Positions 32,228 to 43,143 of a stretch of 64,000 bases of DNA are shown piece by piece. A program made the translations under genes and the position numbers. The number at the start of each line of letters is the position of its first letter. Position 1 is the first letter of the stretch. The notes beneath the pieces are model-generated. The model was not told where the DNA came from. It was given only the letters and a program-made list of their open reading frames with translations, and searched no databases. Source of the DNA: Vesta saturnalis (Eukaryota; Arthropoda; Insecta; Coleoptera; Lampyridae); contig JARFJB010000396.1 of NCBI GenBank assembly GCA_036346205.1, forward strand, positions 1 through 64,000, written 5' to 3'.

Positions 32228-32262
32228 TCGACGTTTCGTCTCCGAGAAACCATCATCAACTT
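32228..32262 (-). ncRNA. Hammerhead-ribozyme-like core, PLE-type
   Basis: The minus strand reads TTGATGA, a short helix GTTTC-TCG-GAGAC, then GAAACGTC. This matches the canonical hammerhead core except for T in place of the first C. It lies in the terminal part of a PLE tail, where such ribozymes are known. Its inverted partner at 33711-33745 has a more degraded core (TTGAAGA). Confidence 0.42.
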
Positions 32263-32292
32263 TATTTCTTTATATCGCCGCAACCAACGAAA

Positions 32293-33684
32293 CACCCTGT
32301 ATTCGATAGTATTTTTTATTGCAAATTTAACCATGTATCGCACATGATGGTTTTGAAGTTAATCAGTTAATATGACAGGCTTTGATAAAATAATACTTGT
32401 TTAACACTTTGTTGAAAACTGTTTAACTTGGTTTTATTGCGTTGAGATCGTTGTTGTTATTTGAATTGTACGTATTTTAACTTGTTTTTATTAGCATTAC
32501 TTCGTGGGTTATTTTTTGGTTTTGTTTAGTTAAATTATAAGTATAATTAATCAATAAGTGTATCTACGGAAACACGAAATTTTACAAACGAAGAAATGTT
32601 CAATATGTTGACATGCTACATCTTGTCCCGCAGGAATTGTGTAGTTACTGAGCTCATGTATTTGGATAAATATCCTGAACGAAGGCGACCTGGTAAATCC
32701 ATTTTTAGACATTTGGAATCTAATTCAAAAGAATTTGGTTCATTTACAAAACCTGAAATATGGAAAAGACAAATTGAACATCGTACTAGTATTAGCTAAT
32801 TCTACAGCACAATTCATTTTAAATAAGAATAAGTTTCATCCATATAAATCTCGAGTTTGTCAGAGTCGACCAACTTATCAGGAGCGGCGAGCAAATTTTT
32901 GCGAATTGTATACTAGAAAATAATTTAGTCTGATGAAAGCATGATAACCAACAATGTAATTTTCAACCAACGTAACAAAAATTATTTGGCAAAGCAAAAT
33001 CCTTATTTAAAAAAATAATTAAGACATCCACATAGATTTGGATTTAATATATGAATGGGCATTTTGGGACAAAAAATAATAGGATCTCTTATTTACCACA
33101 ACAATTTAAATGGCGAACAACATCTGAACTTGCTAAGGACTGATTTGGATTTGGAATATGCCTAGCACTTGTTAACAACTGTTGGTTGCAACAAGATTGT
33201 GCCCCAGCACTTAACTCAAGAAATGTACAGGTCTATCTGTCATTGCGGTTTACCGGAAAATGGATAGGAACTTACAGTGCAGTTTCTTGGCCAGCCCGAC
33301 TACCTGATTTAAGTCCGTTGGATTTTTTCTATGAGGTTACCTGGAAAATCAAGTGTATGATGGGAGTTTAGAAAATGAAGAGCAGTTGTTAATATCGGTT
33401 ATGGCAGTAGTTAATACAATTTCGCCAGAAATGCTAGACCGTGTTTTAAATTCTAGAGTCAGCTTACCTGTGTCTAGAAAATAACGGCAACCTATTTAAA
33501 CAGTTATTGTAATTGTTTAACTTTAATTAAATAGATTTAAAAGTTTGGAGTTGTTAAATTTGTACATAAAAAATATTATCAAATACTAATATTAATCCCA
33601 ATTTTTCTTAAAAATTAGCTTCTAAAGCATAATATGCAGTACATGGTTAAATTCGTAATAAAAAATACTATCGAATACAGGGTG
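32293..33684 (+). mobile_element. Mariner-like element G, degenerate
   Basis: Inner mirrored ends CACCCTGTATTCGATAGTAT at 32293 and the inverse ending 33684. A transposase relic lies between. The outer inverted sequence belongs to the PLE tails, so true MLE boundaries are uncertain. Confidence 0.55.
32580..33485 (+). pseudogene. Mariner-type transposase G, broken
   Basis: FTNEEMFNMLTCYILSRRNC (about 32581 on) and YLDKYPERRRPGKSIFRHLE form a DUF4817 domain. FHPYKSRVCQSRPTYQERRA follows at about 32840, then TGKWIGTYSAVSWPARLPDL (33250 on, third Asp with RLPDL for RSPDL) and SPLDFF. The C-terminal ENEEQLLISVMAVVNTISPE ends by 33485. The middle is full of stops. Confidence 0.75.
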
Positions 33685-33868
33685 TTTCGTCGGTTACGGC
33701 GATAAAAATAAAGTTGAAGATGGTTTCTCGGAGACGAAACGTCGAATAAAAATTTGATAACACCATCTAATAGAATCCAAAAAGTGACGATAAAGAAGTA
33801 CCTTTACAATAATCAACTTTCACAAACTACATGTAAACATGCCCTAAATTATACAACTTTTCTATAAT

Positions 33869-34075
33869 TTAACCGCTTACGTATCTCTTACCGTTTTCAA
33901 GATCCCTTATCTTGGGCACGTTGTGAATATCAATAGCTTCACGTTGCAAACGAACATACCAATTTTGTCTTGACAATATTTCGATATTATCAAACTGAAT
34001 GTCATGATTTAAATTATTTAAAACACGCTCAACTACCGCAGCTTTATATCGTTGACCTAATATAAGAAATGTCAT
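33869..34075 (-). pseudogene. PLE C-terminal fragment
   Basis: The 68-codon frame reads NHDIQFDNIEILSRQNWYVR and LQREAIDIHNVPKIRDLENG. This matches the end of PLE GIY-YIG nucleases (H-x-I-x-F-D-N-x-x-I-L, then R-x-x-R-E-A-I-x-I). The catalytic GIY-YIG part would lie upstream, where a (TA)n tract now stands. Confidence 0.6.
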
Positions 34076-34105
34076 ATGTTCTTTACGTATTGTATCAAAG
34101 CTACG

Positions 34106-34107
<2 letters not shown>

Positions 34108-34172
<65 letters not shown>
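34108..34172. repeat. (TA)n microsatellite
   Basis: About 33 TA units, directly upstream of the PLE tail fragment on the minus strand. Confidence 0.95.
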
Positions 34173-34177
<5 letters not shown>

Positions 34178-36184
34178 ACAGAAAACTAGACAGTTGATAT
34201 AATTTACTCTTATATTTATTATAATGGGACGTTGATTACGGTTCCTCCAAAGACTAGATAATTTAATATGTTTTATTTTTATACAAACTGTATAAATAAT
34301 TTGATTAAATTTCCAAGAACTAGAAAAATTGTGGATGCATACCGAACATGCAATTTTTCCCAAAAAAAAACAGTGCTAAGTATGAGTTTATTCTAATATC
34401 ACCATATGAAATGGTAAAATTTCGTAAGCAGACATAGATTCCAATATTAATACTGACGAGGGCAAGTCGCGATGTTCTGCTGGTAATAACATCTACTTTA
34501 TAAATTTGTATATCAATAAAAGAACGTAATACCCCTCTCTGGTTGGTTAAAAGATTTTTCAGAACGTCAACCTGAAAATGAAAATTTAGATCTACATACA
34601 ACCCGCAATATTCGACTTCAGAAAGGTAATAATCCAACTTGCCTTTCATTTCACAATATCAAAGCACAATCCCCCCCCCCCCCCCTAATAATCAATTAAA
34701 ATTAGATCCCAATGATCTGAACTTTCTTATTCACAATGACAGAAAATTTGTACTTAAAACTAACAAAAATAATTTAAAATAAGACTGCGCCCCGCGCTAA
34801 CATTTGACATAACACATGAATAATACGAACGATACATCCGGTACAACACAATGCTTTGGGTTTCTGCTACTGCGCACAGTAGCTTAAATAATAGTTGAAA
34901 TCGTACCAAAGATGGATACTCAATGCTAATACAACACTGGGTGTGTTATGTAAAATTTCAGTAATAATGACTACAAATTTGATTATAATATGTGCACAAA
35001 ATACCAGCTAATGGTTTGATCAAATTCTAACAGTTAGACATTAGTGAAATCTTTATGAAAGTTAAATAGATTCGGATGTCAATGTGACGAAGAAATTACA
35101 ACAAAGGTAAACAGTTCATTAAAAAATACTTTGTAATATGGTTAATTTAAATGCACTTTTTCTTTTGTAGATGCTGTATTGACCTCTGCAGAAGGCAGCT
35201 TATACATTATGACAGGTTAGAAAATAAACTCAGCAACATAATGCATATTAGTACATGCGATAATGGAACACGAATACTTGAGCCTTAATAAGTGCAGCTA
35301 TGAAAGATCCGAGTCGTCGGTTAGATTCCATCATCGTAGTCCCCAATGACAGTGTAACATCAACGGTAACGAGACAAAGGTACTTGCAGCACAGCTACCA
35401 GCAATTTATTTAAAGAATATTCAACGAATACGTAACGAATCTTCAACGAGCACGTAAAGAATCTTCCACGAGTATGTAAAGAAAAAGTTAGAAATAAGGT
35501 GAGGTATATAATACCAATTTATTCATAAAACCTTGTTTTACCTCTGTAGATCGAAGACGAGCTTTGGGTGATGGTTAAAGTATAATCCTTTTAAGAAAAC
35601 AGTATTGGATTATCGTATTTTAATCCTGAAAGAGAGAACCCAATTACAACTAGGCTGAAGAAGCCGAGCGAACTTACCACTGGTGTATAAGTAACAATTT
35701 TCTACATCCGCATCAATAGCGATTATATAACTTTACAAAGTAAAGAAGTACTCTATATAAAAATTTCCCTTTGAAAATGATGTTAAACATCGACGAAACA
35801 GCACAAAGAGAGATGTTCTCAAAATGTTTGCACTCCACAACAATGGCCGCTGGAAAAGAAAGCACGCTTAAGAAATTTTTAGCCTGAATTTTTTTATCAA
35901 AATCATTGTTGCCAAAAACAAATTTTATACGTATTTTAATAAAGAATTTGTTTGTAATATATTTATTTACGATTACTACCATCTAGTGGTAATTCGGCAA
36001 AGTAACAGATCCCTTTAAAATGTATGAATTTAAAACTAACCAGAACTCACGTACATCCCATAGATGACACTAGTAGGTTTATTTAAAACTGTTCTATAGA
36101 GTAAATGGTAGGTAGATACAGAGAATTTAGACAAATTATTTTAGCGAAACAAAAAATGAGTAATCATTAAAAAACAATCCGTAA
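34173..36184. other. No recognisable gene
   Basis: Includes a C15 run at 34671-34685 and minus-strand frames at 34649-34320 and 35982-35713 without recognisable motifs. A tandem pair of related ~27 bp units (ATTCAACGAATACGTAACGA-type, then TCTTCCACGAGTATG) lies at 35420-35485. Confidence 0.3.
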
Positions 36185-36560
36185 ATATTCAATCCACGAA
36201 TAACTTTTTTAGAAAGACATTAATATGTCAAGAAATGGTAAACTTCCATTAGTTTCCGTTCCTATGGTAAACTGGATGCTGGGATGTTTACGATTTATAA
36301 AAGTTAAAAATTAATGCAGTGCTTCTTCTCCATGTCTCCAAATAACAAATGTCTCATCTACATATCTATACAAAACTAAAAAAATTTTTATGTAAAAATT
36401 AGCTATAACAGGACTACCCATTGCTACCCCATCAAGCTGCCCATAGGATTTATTATTCCACTGAAAATATGTACAGATCCAGAATAATGGAAGAATATTA
36501 CTTGTAAAACACTAAAAATAAATATAGGGCCACAAACTGGATACTAATTTCGAAACCGGT
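36185..36560 (-). pseudogene. PLE reverse transcriptase fragment
   Basis: The minus strand reads FQWNNKSYGQLDGVAMGSPV, then RYVDETFVIWRHGEEAL, then FINRKHPSIQFTIGTETNGS and LPFLDIL. These are consecutive PLE RT blocks, including the YVDD box, here altered to YVDE. A stop lies after EEALH. No nuclease follows. Confidence 0.8.
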
Positions 36561-38760
36561 GTTAACCCGTTAAAGCCTAGCAGCAAACAGTTCTCCTTTG
36601 AAACTAATATCCCTGCCATATAAATCACATATTTACGTTTTCATCTTTCTTATATGTTGTCAGACTGTATGTCTTTCCTCGTATTTAATACAAATAAATA
36701 TTAAGGTGGAAGGTATGTGCACCCCATGCGAACCGCGGAGGTACCACTATCCCTTACCATTGGCTCCCTTATATTTGTTCTCCATTTTCTGAGCTTGATA
36801 ATGACTGGTAGTCTCGTTTTCCTTATTCTTAATTCATTCTAATCCTATTCTTTTCCTCCCTTCGCTGATATATTCTTACCGGATTGAAAGTCAAAAATTA
36901 ATTTTGTCTAAAGTCATAAAGACAGCAACTAGCTTTTTCCTTGAATCTAACAAGCTCCTTCAACAGGTATCTTCTTACCAGTTTTTTGTATACAAGAAAA
37001 ATACGTTTCGTAGTTGATCGTTTCTCTTCAGCTAATCTTATTCCTTCAACTCACCTACAACATATCTCACATCTGGATTGGCGTTCTCCAATACGCTATC
37101 GATATTATTAACCTTATTCAAAGAAAATAGATTAGGCTTACAAATAGCCTGTCCATAACTTCGGACATACACTACATTGAGCAGCAAAGAACGGTTTCAA
37201 TTCTTTCGGTGTATTATCGATATTACAATAGCTGTTGTACTGTTGAATAACATTCTTTACATAACTATACAGTACTATATCTATGGTGATCCTGGACCAT
37301 ATGTGGAATTTACATGTAGAGAGAGACTGATGGATAGGGAATGACAATAAGTGACACAGAAACAATGCGCCAAGGTCAAGGCCACGTCCTTTTTGGTGGA
37401 AAATTTATCTCAAGGTCATGCGTATGACTTATTCAAGGTTATTGACTGTAAGTTTACTGACCTCTAACGCTGTCATTACGTAATCGATTTTTCAATGATT
37501 CAAAAATCTAAAAATAGAGCCAGTTCATGGAAACTCCAAATTACACTCCCTTTAAAACTGAGTCAAGGATAAGAGAGAGTGACATGGTAATTCTTAGAAA
37601 TTTAAAAACATTACCAATTCCCAGAAACGGGAGGTGGTTTTAGCCTAAAGCTCACTGACATTCTCAAGGTTACCAGCTAAGAAACAAACCCCAACGTTCC
37701 TCGATCTTTCAAGGTTACGGACCTAGCAAAGAAACAAACCGGAATGCGTCATATTACAATCCCTAAAAATCTAAAAAGAAATCCAAAGTTCATAGACCTC
37801 CTCAATGTCACTGATCTAGCTGGGAAATCAACCGGAAGTTGATCAATTCCATTTTGCAAACGGAAAAATGTGAGTGACCTACAGATATCTGAAAAGTACA
37901 AAATAATGGATGTGAATGTAATTAATACTAACCACGGTGAACGCATAATGATGGAAACAGCGGATTTTAAATGTCTACTACTTCAGAGCTCTTATGAGTA
38001 TTTCAAACACGAAGAAAACCGCACTAAAGGGTTTCAAACGATGCTAAATAGCAAGGTTTTGTTCATTACTAGTTTAGATGCTACTGTAAAGACACCAAAT
38101 ATAACATTCTGCCTTTAATGACTGTGCTACTTCTGTGTATCTAGTAAACATAAGCAAAGTATATGAGCTATAATAAAAACGCAACATTAGTTTAAAATGC
38201 AAAATAAAGAAATTAAAATGGGATATAAAGGTGTTGCAGGTGGGGGTAAAGTAGGCCACATTAATATTGTAACCTCTTGTAAGTAGAATTAACGCAAGAT
38301 TTAAGATTGTTTGAAATTCATCGAAAAATAAAGAAGCTACTGGTTACCAATAAAAACATTTCTGAAAATGAATAATGCTTAATATGTATAATGAATAAGT
38401 AATGAAAATTGTATTTCTTTAAATGCAGATTATGTTGTTAACCAATAAATAACCTTAAATGAATGAATGTTTATACCTTGTGATTATATCTATTTTTCAT
38501 CTTTTACTAATTCAAAAACATAAAGATTAAATAATTTATTTAAATACATACAAAATTTATACTACAACTAAAACACTCACATGTAATATGGTTGCAACCT
38601 CTCCACTTCTTCTTTGAAGTTTGGGGTCAATGTTGATGCATGAGGTCCAGCAATCCGTTAGAGTACCTCCTAACTGTTCCCCTCCTCTGGTGGCGCTGCA
38701 GTCGGTTGCTGGTATAACTACCCTTCCGGCTGCTCATGCAGTCTTATGCAAAAACAATCA
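36561..38760. other. No recognised gene; scattered CAAGGT motifs
   Basis: Between 37366 and 37815 the plus strand has a run of CAAGGTCA / CAAGGTTA sites (37369, 37412, 37435, about 37565, 37666, 37717, and CAATGTCA at 37805). These sit among partly repeated sentences such as AAGAAACAAACC and TCATGGAAACTCC-like stretches. The same motif recurs in the giant palindrome at 46.7-59.9 kb. No open frame here has a known motif. Confidence 0.35.
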
Positions 38761-38799
38761 TGTTATTGTACCGATATTTTTGACGAACCACTAAATAGT

Positions 38800-39065
38800 G
38801 AAAGATGTTTGTATTTTCTAATGAATGAAATAGAAGATGAGTTGGAGAATTTGCCATTAATAGAAAGAAGAGGCATGTACGTTCATCAGGAGGGATGTGG
38901 GGCCTACAATGCGAGATGAGTAACTGACTATTTTACGTTTTGAGGATCAGTGGCTCGGGACAAACGGGCCTGTAAGATGGCCTCCATGATCAGGACTTTT
39001 TTGTGTGGGTCTATATCAAAACAAAGTGTACGCTACGTCAGTTACAACAACTAAAGGTTAAACTA
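38800..39065 (+). pseudogene. Mariner-type transposase fragment
   Basis: The plus strand reads CLYFLMNEIEDELENLPLIE, then HQEGCGAYNAR. This corresponds to QxDGCPAHNA in the family, where the second catalytic Asp is replaced by Glu. After shifts it continues with ARDKRACKMASMIRTFLCGS, a garbled WIGTNGPVRWPPRSPDLTPLDFFLWG region, and KQSVRYVSYNN. No termini found. Confidence 0.6.
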
Positions 39066-39383
39066 AATAGTGTATGTCTGTGTACTATTTTCACCTAAAT
39101 TATTAGAATATGTACTTATTTTTTTTTAATTAAGCAAAGTTACTGCTTTATTTAGGAACTAAGGAAATTACTATGAGTAGCGTTTTACTGGCACTTGAAA
39201 GCGCTATTAGGAAAAATAATATTGTGGGGGTAATTCTACGTCAATTAGCTATAATTTGGATGACGCCATAATGATATAAAACTAAAAAAACATTTAAAAA
39301 AAATTAAATTGCCGTCTGATTTTACATTTGACAGATGCACTATATGTATTTGAAGCAGTAGAATCCACACATGTAAAAATATA

Positions 39384-39910
39384 CAGGGTGTTCCATTTAA
39401 ATTTTCAGCTTTAGCGTTATTTCCGGTAAAACCGGAAGTCGGCCATATTGAATTTTATGTAAAAAAATCCTCAACGGGCACTAATATAACCCACCAAAAT
39501 TTGAACAAAATCTAGCGACCCGTTCAAAAGTTACAGGGGTGGACCCTATTTGATTTAGACCCGGTATACAGAGTGACCCACCTATTCTCGCTTGGATATA
39601 ATATTGCATTTTTAGAATTTACTTGACGTCTGCTTTACAGCAGTGTACAGTTTTTAGTTTTTAATGCAATTTTGCCAAGTTACTGACGATTTAAATAATT
39701 TTTTAAAAAAATGGTAAACAGAGAAAGAAAATCCTCTAAGTTACATTTATAAACCCAGGCTCAGAATTTCTCTCCTGTATGTAACTAAGGTATGTATAAA
39801 AAATTTCACATTACTTGTGCATGCATACAATACACACGGTGTTTTAAATTAATGACCTCATTTCATCATTTTAAAATAACTAAATTTCGTTTTTCCAAAT
39901 GGACACCCTG
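39384..39910. mobile_element. CAGGGTG-type MITE(s)
   Basis: TA-bordered CAGGGTGTTCCATTTAAATT at 39384 and, on the minus strand from 39910, CAGGGTGTCCATTTGGAAAA. A further terminus ACAGAGTGACCCACCTATTC at about 39567, preceded by an inverted GACCCGGTATA, suggests two small elements side by side rather than one of 527 bp. Confidence 0.5.
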
Positions 39911-40229
39911 TATACTATTTCATATTTTAGAATTCCATTTGAAAAACTTTCTAGCGGTACCATACAGTATGCACCCAAAATTTTGCTTAACGACTAAAAA
40001 AATGAAAACTGATAATTATCTTACATCCAGGTAGAGTTTTTCATTAAAAACAAATAACAATATTTGAAATGAACATAAATAAACTAAATAAACTTAGTTA
40101 CCTACGAAAAAAATATGCTCTTGACAGTTGTTTAGTATTACGTCAATAGTAATTAGCGAGCTATAATTTATACTGTATATATTAACAATGAATTACTGTA
40201 AAGAAGATATGACCGAAAAGATATACGTT

Positions 40230-40700
40230 TTAGGGGAGTGTAATAAAATCTGTTACGTTTTGTGATTCCAATGTATACTTTTCATAAGAATAAGGTAATT
40301 TACATAGCTCGGAAGATGGCAATGGGTTTGAAACATCTTTAGGTGATCTTAAATATTCTTTAATCTTCCTTGTGGGTTTAGAAACTGTACCAATGCCATG
40401 GTTAACTAAGTTTTTTTTTTAATTCTATCTGTAACATTAGTTATAAAAAGAAGGAAACCAGTAGATACCAACATTAAATACTAGCTTTTTTTTATAGTTA
40501 TGCCTAGCAGGTGAAATAATATTAATATCTTTATTCATTATCCATTATCCATTTTGGTAGTGATTTTGTAAATCTCTATCAATGTGTGTCGGATTTCGGT
40601 AAACCTTAAAAAATAGTTAATTATTAGTCTTAGATATTAGTATGTCAAGAAATGCACTAAATGATTTTTTACTATCTCTTCAGAGTTACGAAAAGCAGAC
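40230..40700 (-). pseudogene. PLE fragment, RT thumb to nuclease linker
   Basis: The minus strand reads SAFLDILISKTNN, then KVYRNPTHIDRDLQNHYQNG. After shifts it gives NHGIGTVSKPTRKIKEYLRS and PKDVSNPLPSSELCKLPYSY, which is the linker between RT and GIY-YIG in PLEs. The nuclease core itself is missing. It belongs to a different copy from the RT fragment at 36185-36560, because its order on the strand is wrong for one element. Confidence 0.7.
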
Positions 40701-41379
40701 ACCTCGTAAAATTGGTGTAACTATATCTTTAGCGGATCGCGATAAACGAATTTGTGATCCTGAATTTTTGAAAGATGAATACAAATATTGAGCAAAACCA
40801 CTACAAGCTAATGGACTAATTTGTACAACAGAATTAGTATCAATGAAAGGATTAGTCATCATGTTATAGAATTCACCAGGCTGTCTGACCATACTAGTCT
40901 TATTTCTGTTTCACGCTGTCCAAGCTTACCCCAAAACGAGGTAGTAGCAACTATCCCTAACTACCGTAAACCGGGGTTCTTTTCTATACTGCGGAATGGC
41001 GAACACCTTCTGTTCAAATAATCTTTAACGTACTAATTTTTTTCTCAGGAGTGTTACAATAAAACAGCCATCCTGACCTCTTTGTTTTTTTTTAATACCC
41101 AAAAATTTATTGAAGTATTCGCTGAATAGCCCTCCGGTTTTAGTGGTACTATTACATTGCCCGGTTTCGTAATGCCATATTTCATAGGTTTCTCATATTT
41201 GGTAACCTTTTTTTACTGCTTTCCTAACTTCATCTATTCCCCACGCACCTGTTACCGATCGTTTATCATCGTTATGTTCACAGCTCCTTTGGTTAAAACT
41301 TTCATGCATGAACGACAAAGAACAAACATTAATTTGCTATTCATTTTTACAGATATGAAAAGTAATTGCGCTGGCAGTA

Positions 41380-41905
41380 ATTTACCCTTCTGTCGTTTCA
41401 ATGTTTAATTTTTTACATTCTTCACCAATATGCACGGTGGGGTGACTTAAGGAATATTTACCGTACTTATTAACGTAAGGGTATAGGGAGGTAAAGTCAA
41501 CATATTTTATTCGTTCGCCTTCATTTGCTTTATAAAAGGATTTTGCGTTGCCGGTTCGACCACCGTACAACGCACCTTTAGGATTTAGCAGTAAATACGT
41601 GATTATTGGGGGCGTTTCAGTCTCATTAAACATTTCTTCCGTCATCAGTCGTCGAAAAGCACGCTCCCACATCTCGATAACTTAGTATCCCAACTCCTTT
41701 GTCCTGTTTGATTTTTTTATAGTAGCTACATAACGATACTCGAACGTCTGGTAAAAGTATGTTTCGCCCGTGCTTGAAACATCGTGGACAGCCATGATAA
41801 TAAAACCCGTGAAATTCAAATACCCCATTAGTTTAAGCACCAAAGCCATCGACTGTTACACCTTCATCTATGGCTACTTTTTGTTTAGCTGAATGCATTA
41901 TATTG
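41380..41905 (-). pseudogene. Polinton-type DNA polymerase B, N-terminal part
   Basis: The minus strand reads DEGVTVDGFGA, then (shifted) YYHGCPRCFKHGRNILLPDV. These are the G-C-x-x-H-G-C-P block of the exonuclease region. MWERAFRRLM follows, then GALYGGRTGNAKSFYKANEG and ERIKYVDFTSLYPYVNKYGK, motif A (D-x-x-S-L-Y-P). Frames change twice. It is distinct from the relic at 17540-20055, which has a different motif A. Confidence 0.8.
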
Positions 41906-41939
41906 TACATGTTTGACGGTCCTGTATGTTTCTGTTGAA

Positions 41940-42195
41940 TATAAGTGTAGTATGAATATTTGGAAAGATTATAAAATAGGGTTATTTACTATAATATGGA
42001 CTCAATCAATTTCGGAGCAGTACGATGCACTATTAGGTCATTTTTTAGGTAAATTGGCCGACGAATTTGAAGATGAAGGCAATGGAAGCTGTATGAAAGA
42101 ATTTGTGCCAGGCCGCCCAAAAAATTATGCCTACAAGATGTGGTTCAGTTCTAACGAATGTGATGTGACTGTACGTAAAGTTAAAAAGGAATATC
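41940..42195 (+). pseudogene. Polinton-type DNA polymerase B, C-terminal part, opposite strand
   Basis: The plus-strand frame reads ISEQYDALLGHFLGKLADEF and later CMKEFVPGRPKNYAYKMWFS. The F-x-S/P-G-x-P-K-N-Y-A-Y block is the hallmark of the polymerase C-terminus. It starts about 35 bp from the 5' end of the N-terminal relic on the other strand, so the two halves are arranged head to head. Confidence 0.78.
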
Positions 42196-42201
42196 ATTAC
42201 A

Positions 42202-42497
42202 ACCTCGGCCAGGTTTGAGTGGTGCGGGTTCAAATCTGGCTGAGGTAGCCGTTTTTCTAAAACGGAGAAAAACCCAAGTACTCCTGCTTGTCGAATAGGA
42301 AATAAAACGGTAGGTCCCGTCGCAATACAGTGATTGACACGTTAAAGGTCCCTTATTAAAGGTCGTCTAAAGTTCGTTTAGTAAATTAGTAAATTTTAGT
42401 GGCGAGTAGTGCTAATAAACGTTAGCAGTTGATGCGCATAGAGATGCCTGATATTTCCCTTTGTGTCAAGGTCACAGCCCATAAATACAAAAAAAAA
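42202..42497 (+). mobile_element. tRNA-derived SINE, about 296 bp
   Basis: The head has a 10 bp closing stem (ACCTCGGCCA/TGGCTGAGGT) around a B-box GGGTTCAAATC; the D and anticodon arms are largely deleted. The body (AAACGGAGAAAAACCCAAGT and GTAGGTCCCGTCGCAATACA) ends in an A9 run at 42489-42497. A CAAGGTCAC site lies at 42467. No clear target duplication. It interrupts the polymerase C-terminal frame. Confidence 0.6.
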
Positions 42498-42879
42498 TGA
42501 TTAAATCGTTACAGATTTTTACCATTTTTTGTCCATTTTTAGTTCGACAATAAAGCTGAAACCACGTATATATGCGTTTTTCACGATTTTTATTGAATCT
42601 GCAGAATTCCAGTCAACAATGTTGATTAAAAGTCTGAATTTATAGAAGAATAATTTTTTATTAAAATACCATTTCTAGTACCTCGATCTTGAACTTGAAA
42701 TATTATAATAGTTTTTCAGTGTATTTCATGCGTGTAAGAAATTTTAATTTAATAGCTTCATTTAAAACTAATTTACTGGAAAGATTTGAAAACTGTGCAG
42801 ATTAACAGGTACTTCCAGTGTTCCTAATCTCAAAATTTGATACGTACCTATGATTTTGCTATAGTAATCGTTACCGTGT

Positions 42880-43012
42880 TTACATACACACACGCGCGCG
42901 ACGCAAGCACGCACGCACTCGCGCGCACGTACGCACCCACACAAACACACGCACACAAACACACGCACGCGCTCCCGCACACGCACACACGCACGCATGT
43001 ACGCACATACTT
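42880..43012. repeat. CA/CG-rich microsatellite
   Basis: CACACGCACAC, GCACGCACGCACTCGCGCGC and related units over ~130 bp. The long frames through it are artefacts. Confidence 0.9.
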
Positions 43013-43093
43013 CCACAGACGGCATGCCGAAACGTGTAGATCCATCATAATCTCGTGGTCAAATTTTTTATGATCGCAATACCAATCCCATTT

Positions 43094-43143
43094 AAGAGTT
43101 ATTTATCAACACGAAGTATACTTCGTGCTGATAAATAACTCTT
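43094..43143. repeat. 50 bp near-perfect palindrome
   Basis: Two 25 bp halves meet at 43118/43119 with a single mismatch. The centre is CGAAGTATACTTCG. No stem-flanking gene or T-run suggests a specific role. Confidence 0.9.

Larger units (their letters stand above)
31960..33960. repeat. Two inverted PLE tails around a mariner-like relic
   Basis: 31975-32290 and the reverse complement of 33684-33960 share a PLE C-terminal coding end (an AACGTGCCCAAGATAAG block at 32000 and, inverted, at 33910) and a ~150 bp 3' region. They also share a terminal stretch with the GACGTTTCGTCTCC hammerhead-like motif. They face inward toward an MLE relic at about 32293-33684. Confidence 0.65.

Noticed and set aside
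40686..40892. 68-codon minus frame upstream of the PLE linker
   Set aside because: Considered as part of the PLE RT or of the Polinton nearby, but no block matched either family.
42768..43073. Three overlapping frames of 66-85 codons
   Set aside because: They cross the CA/CG microsatellite and have repeat-derived composition.
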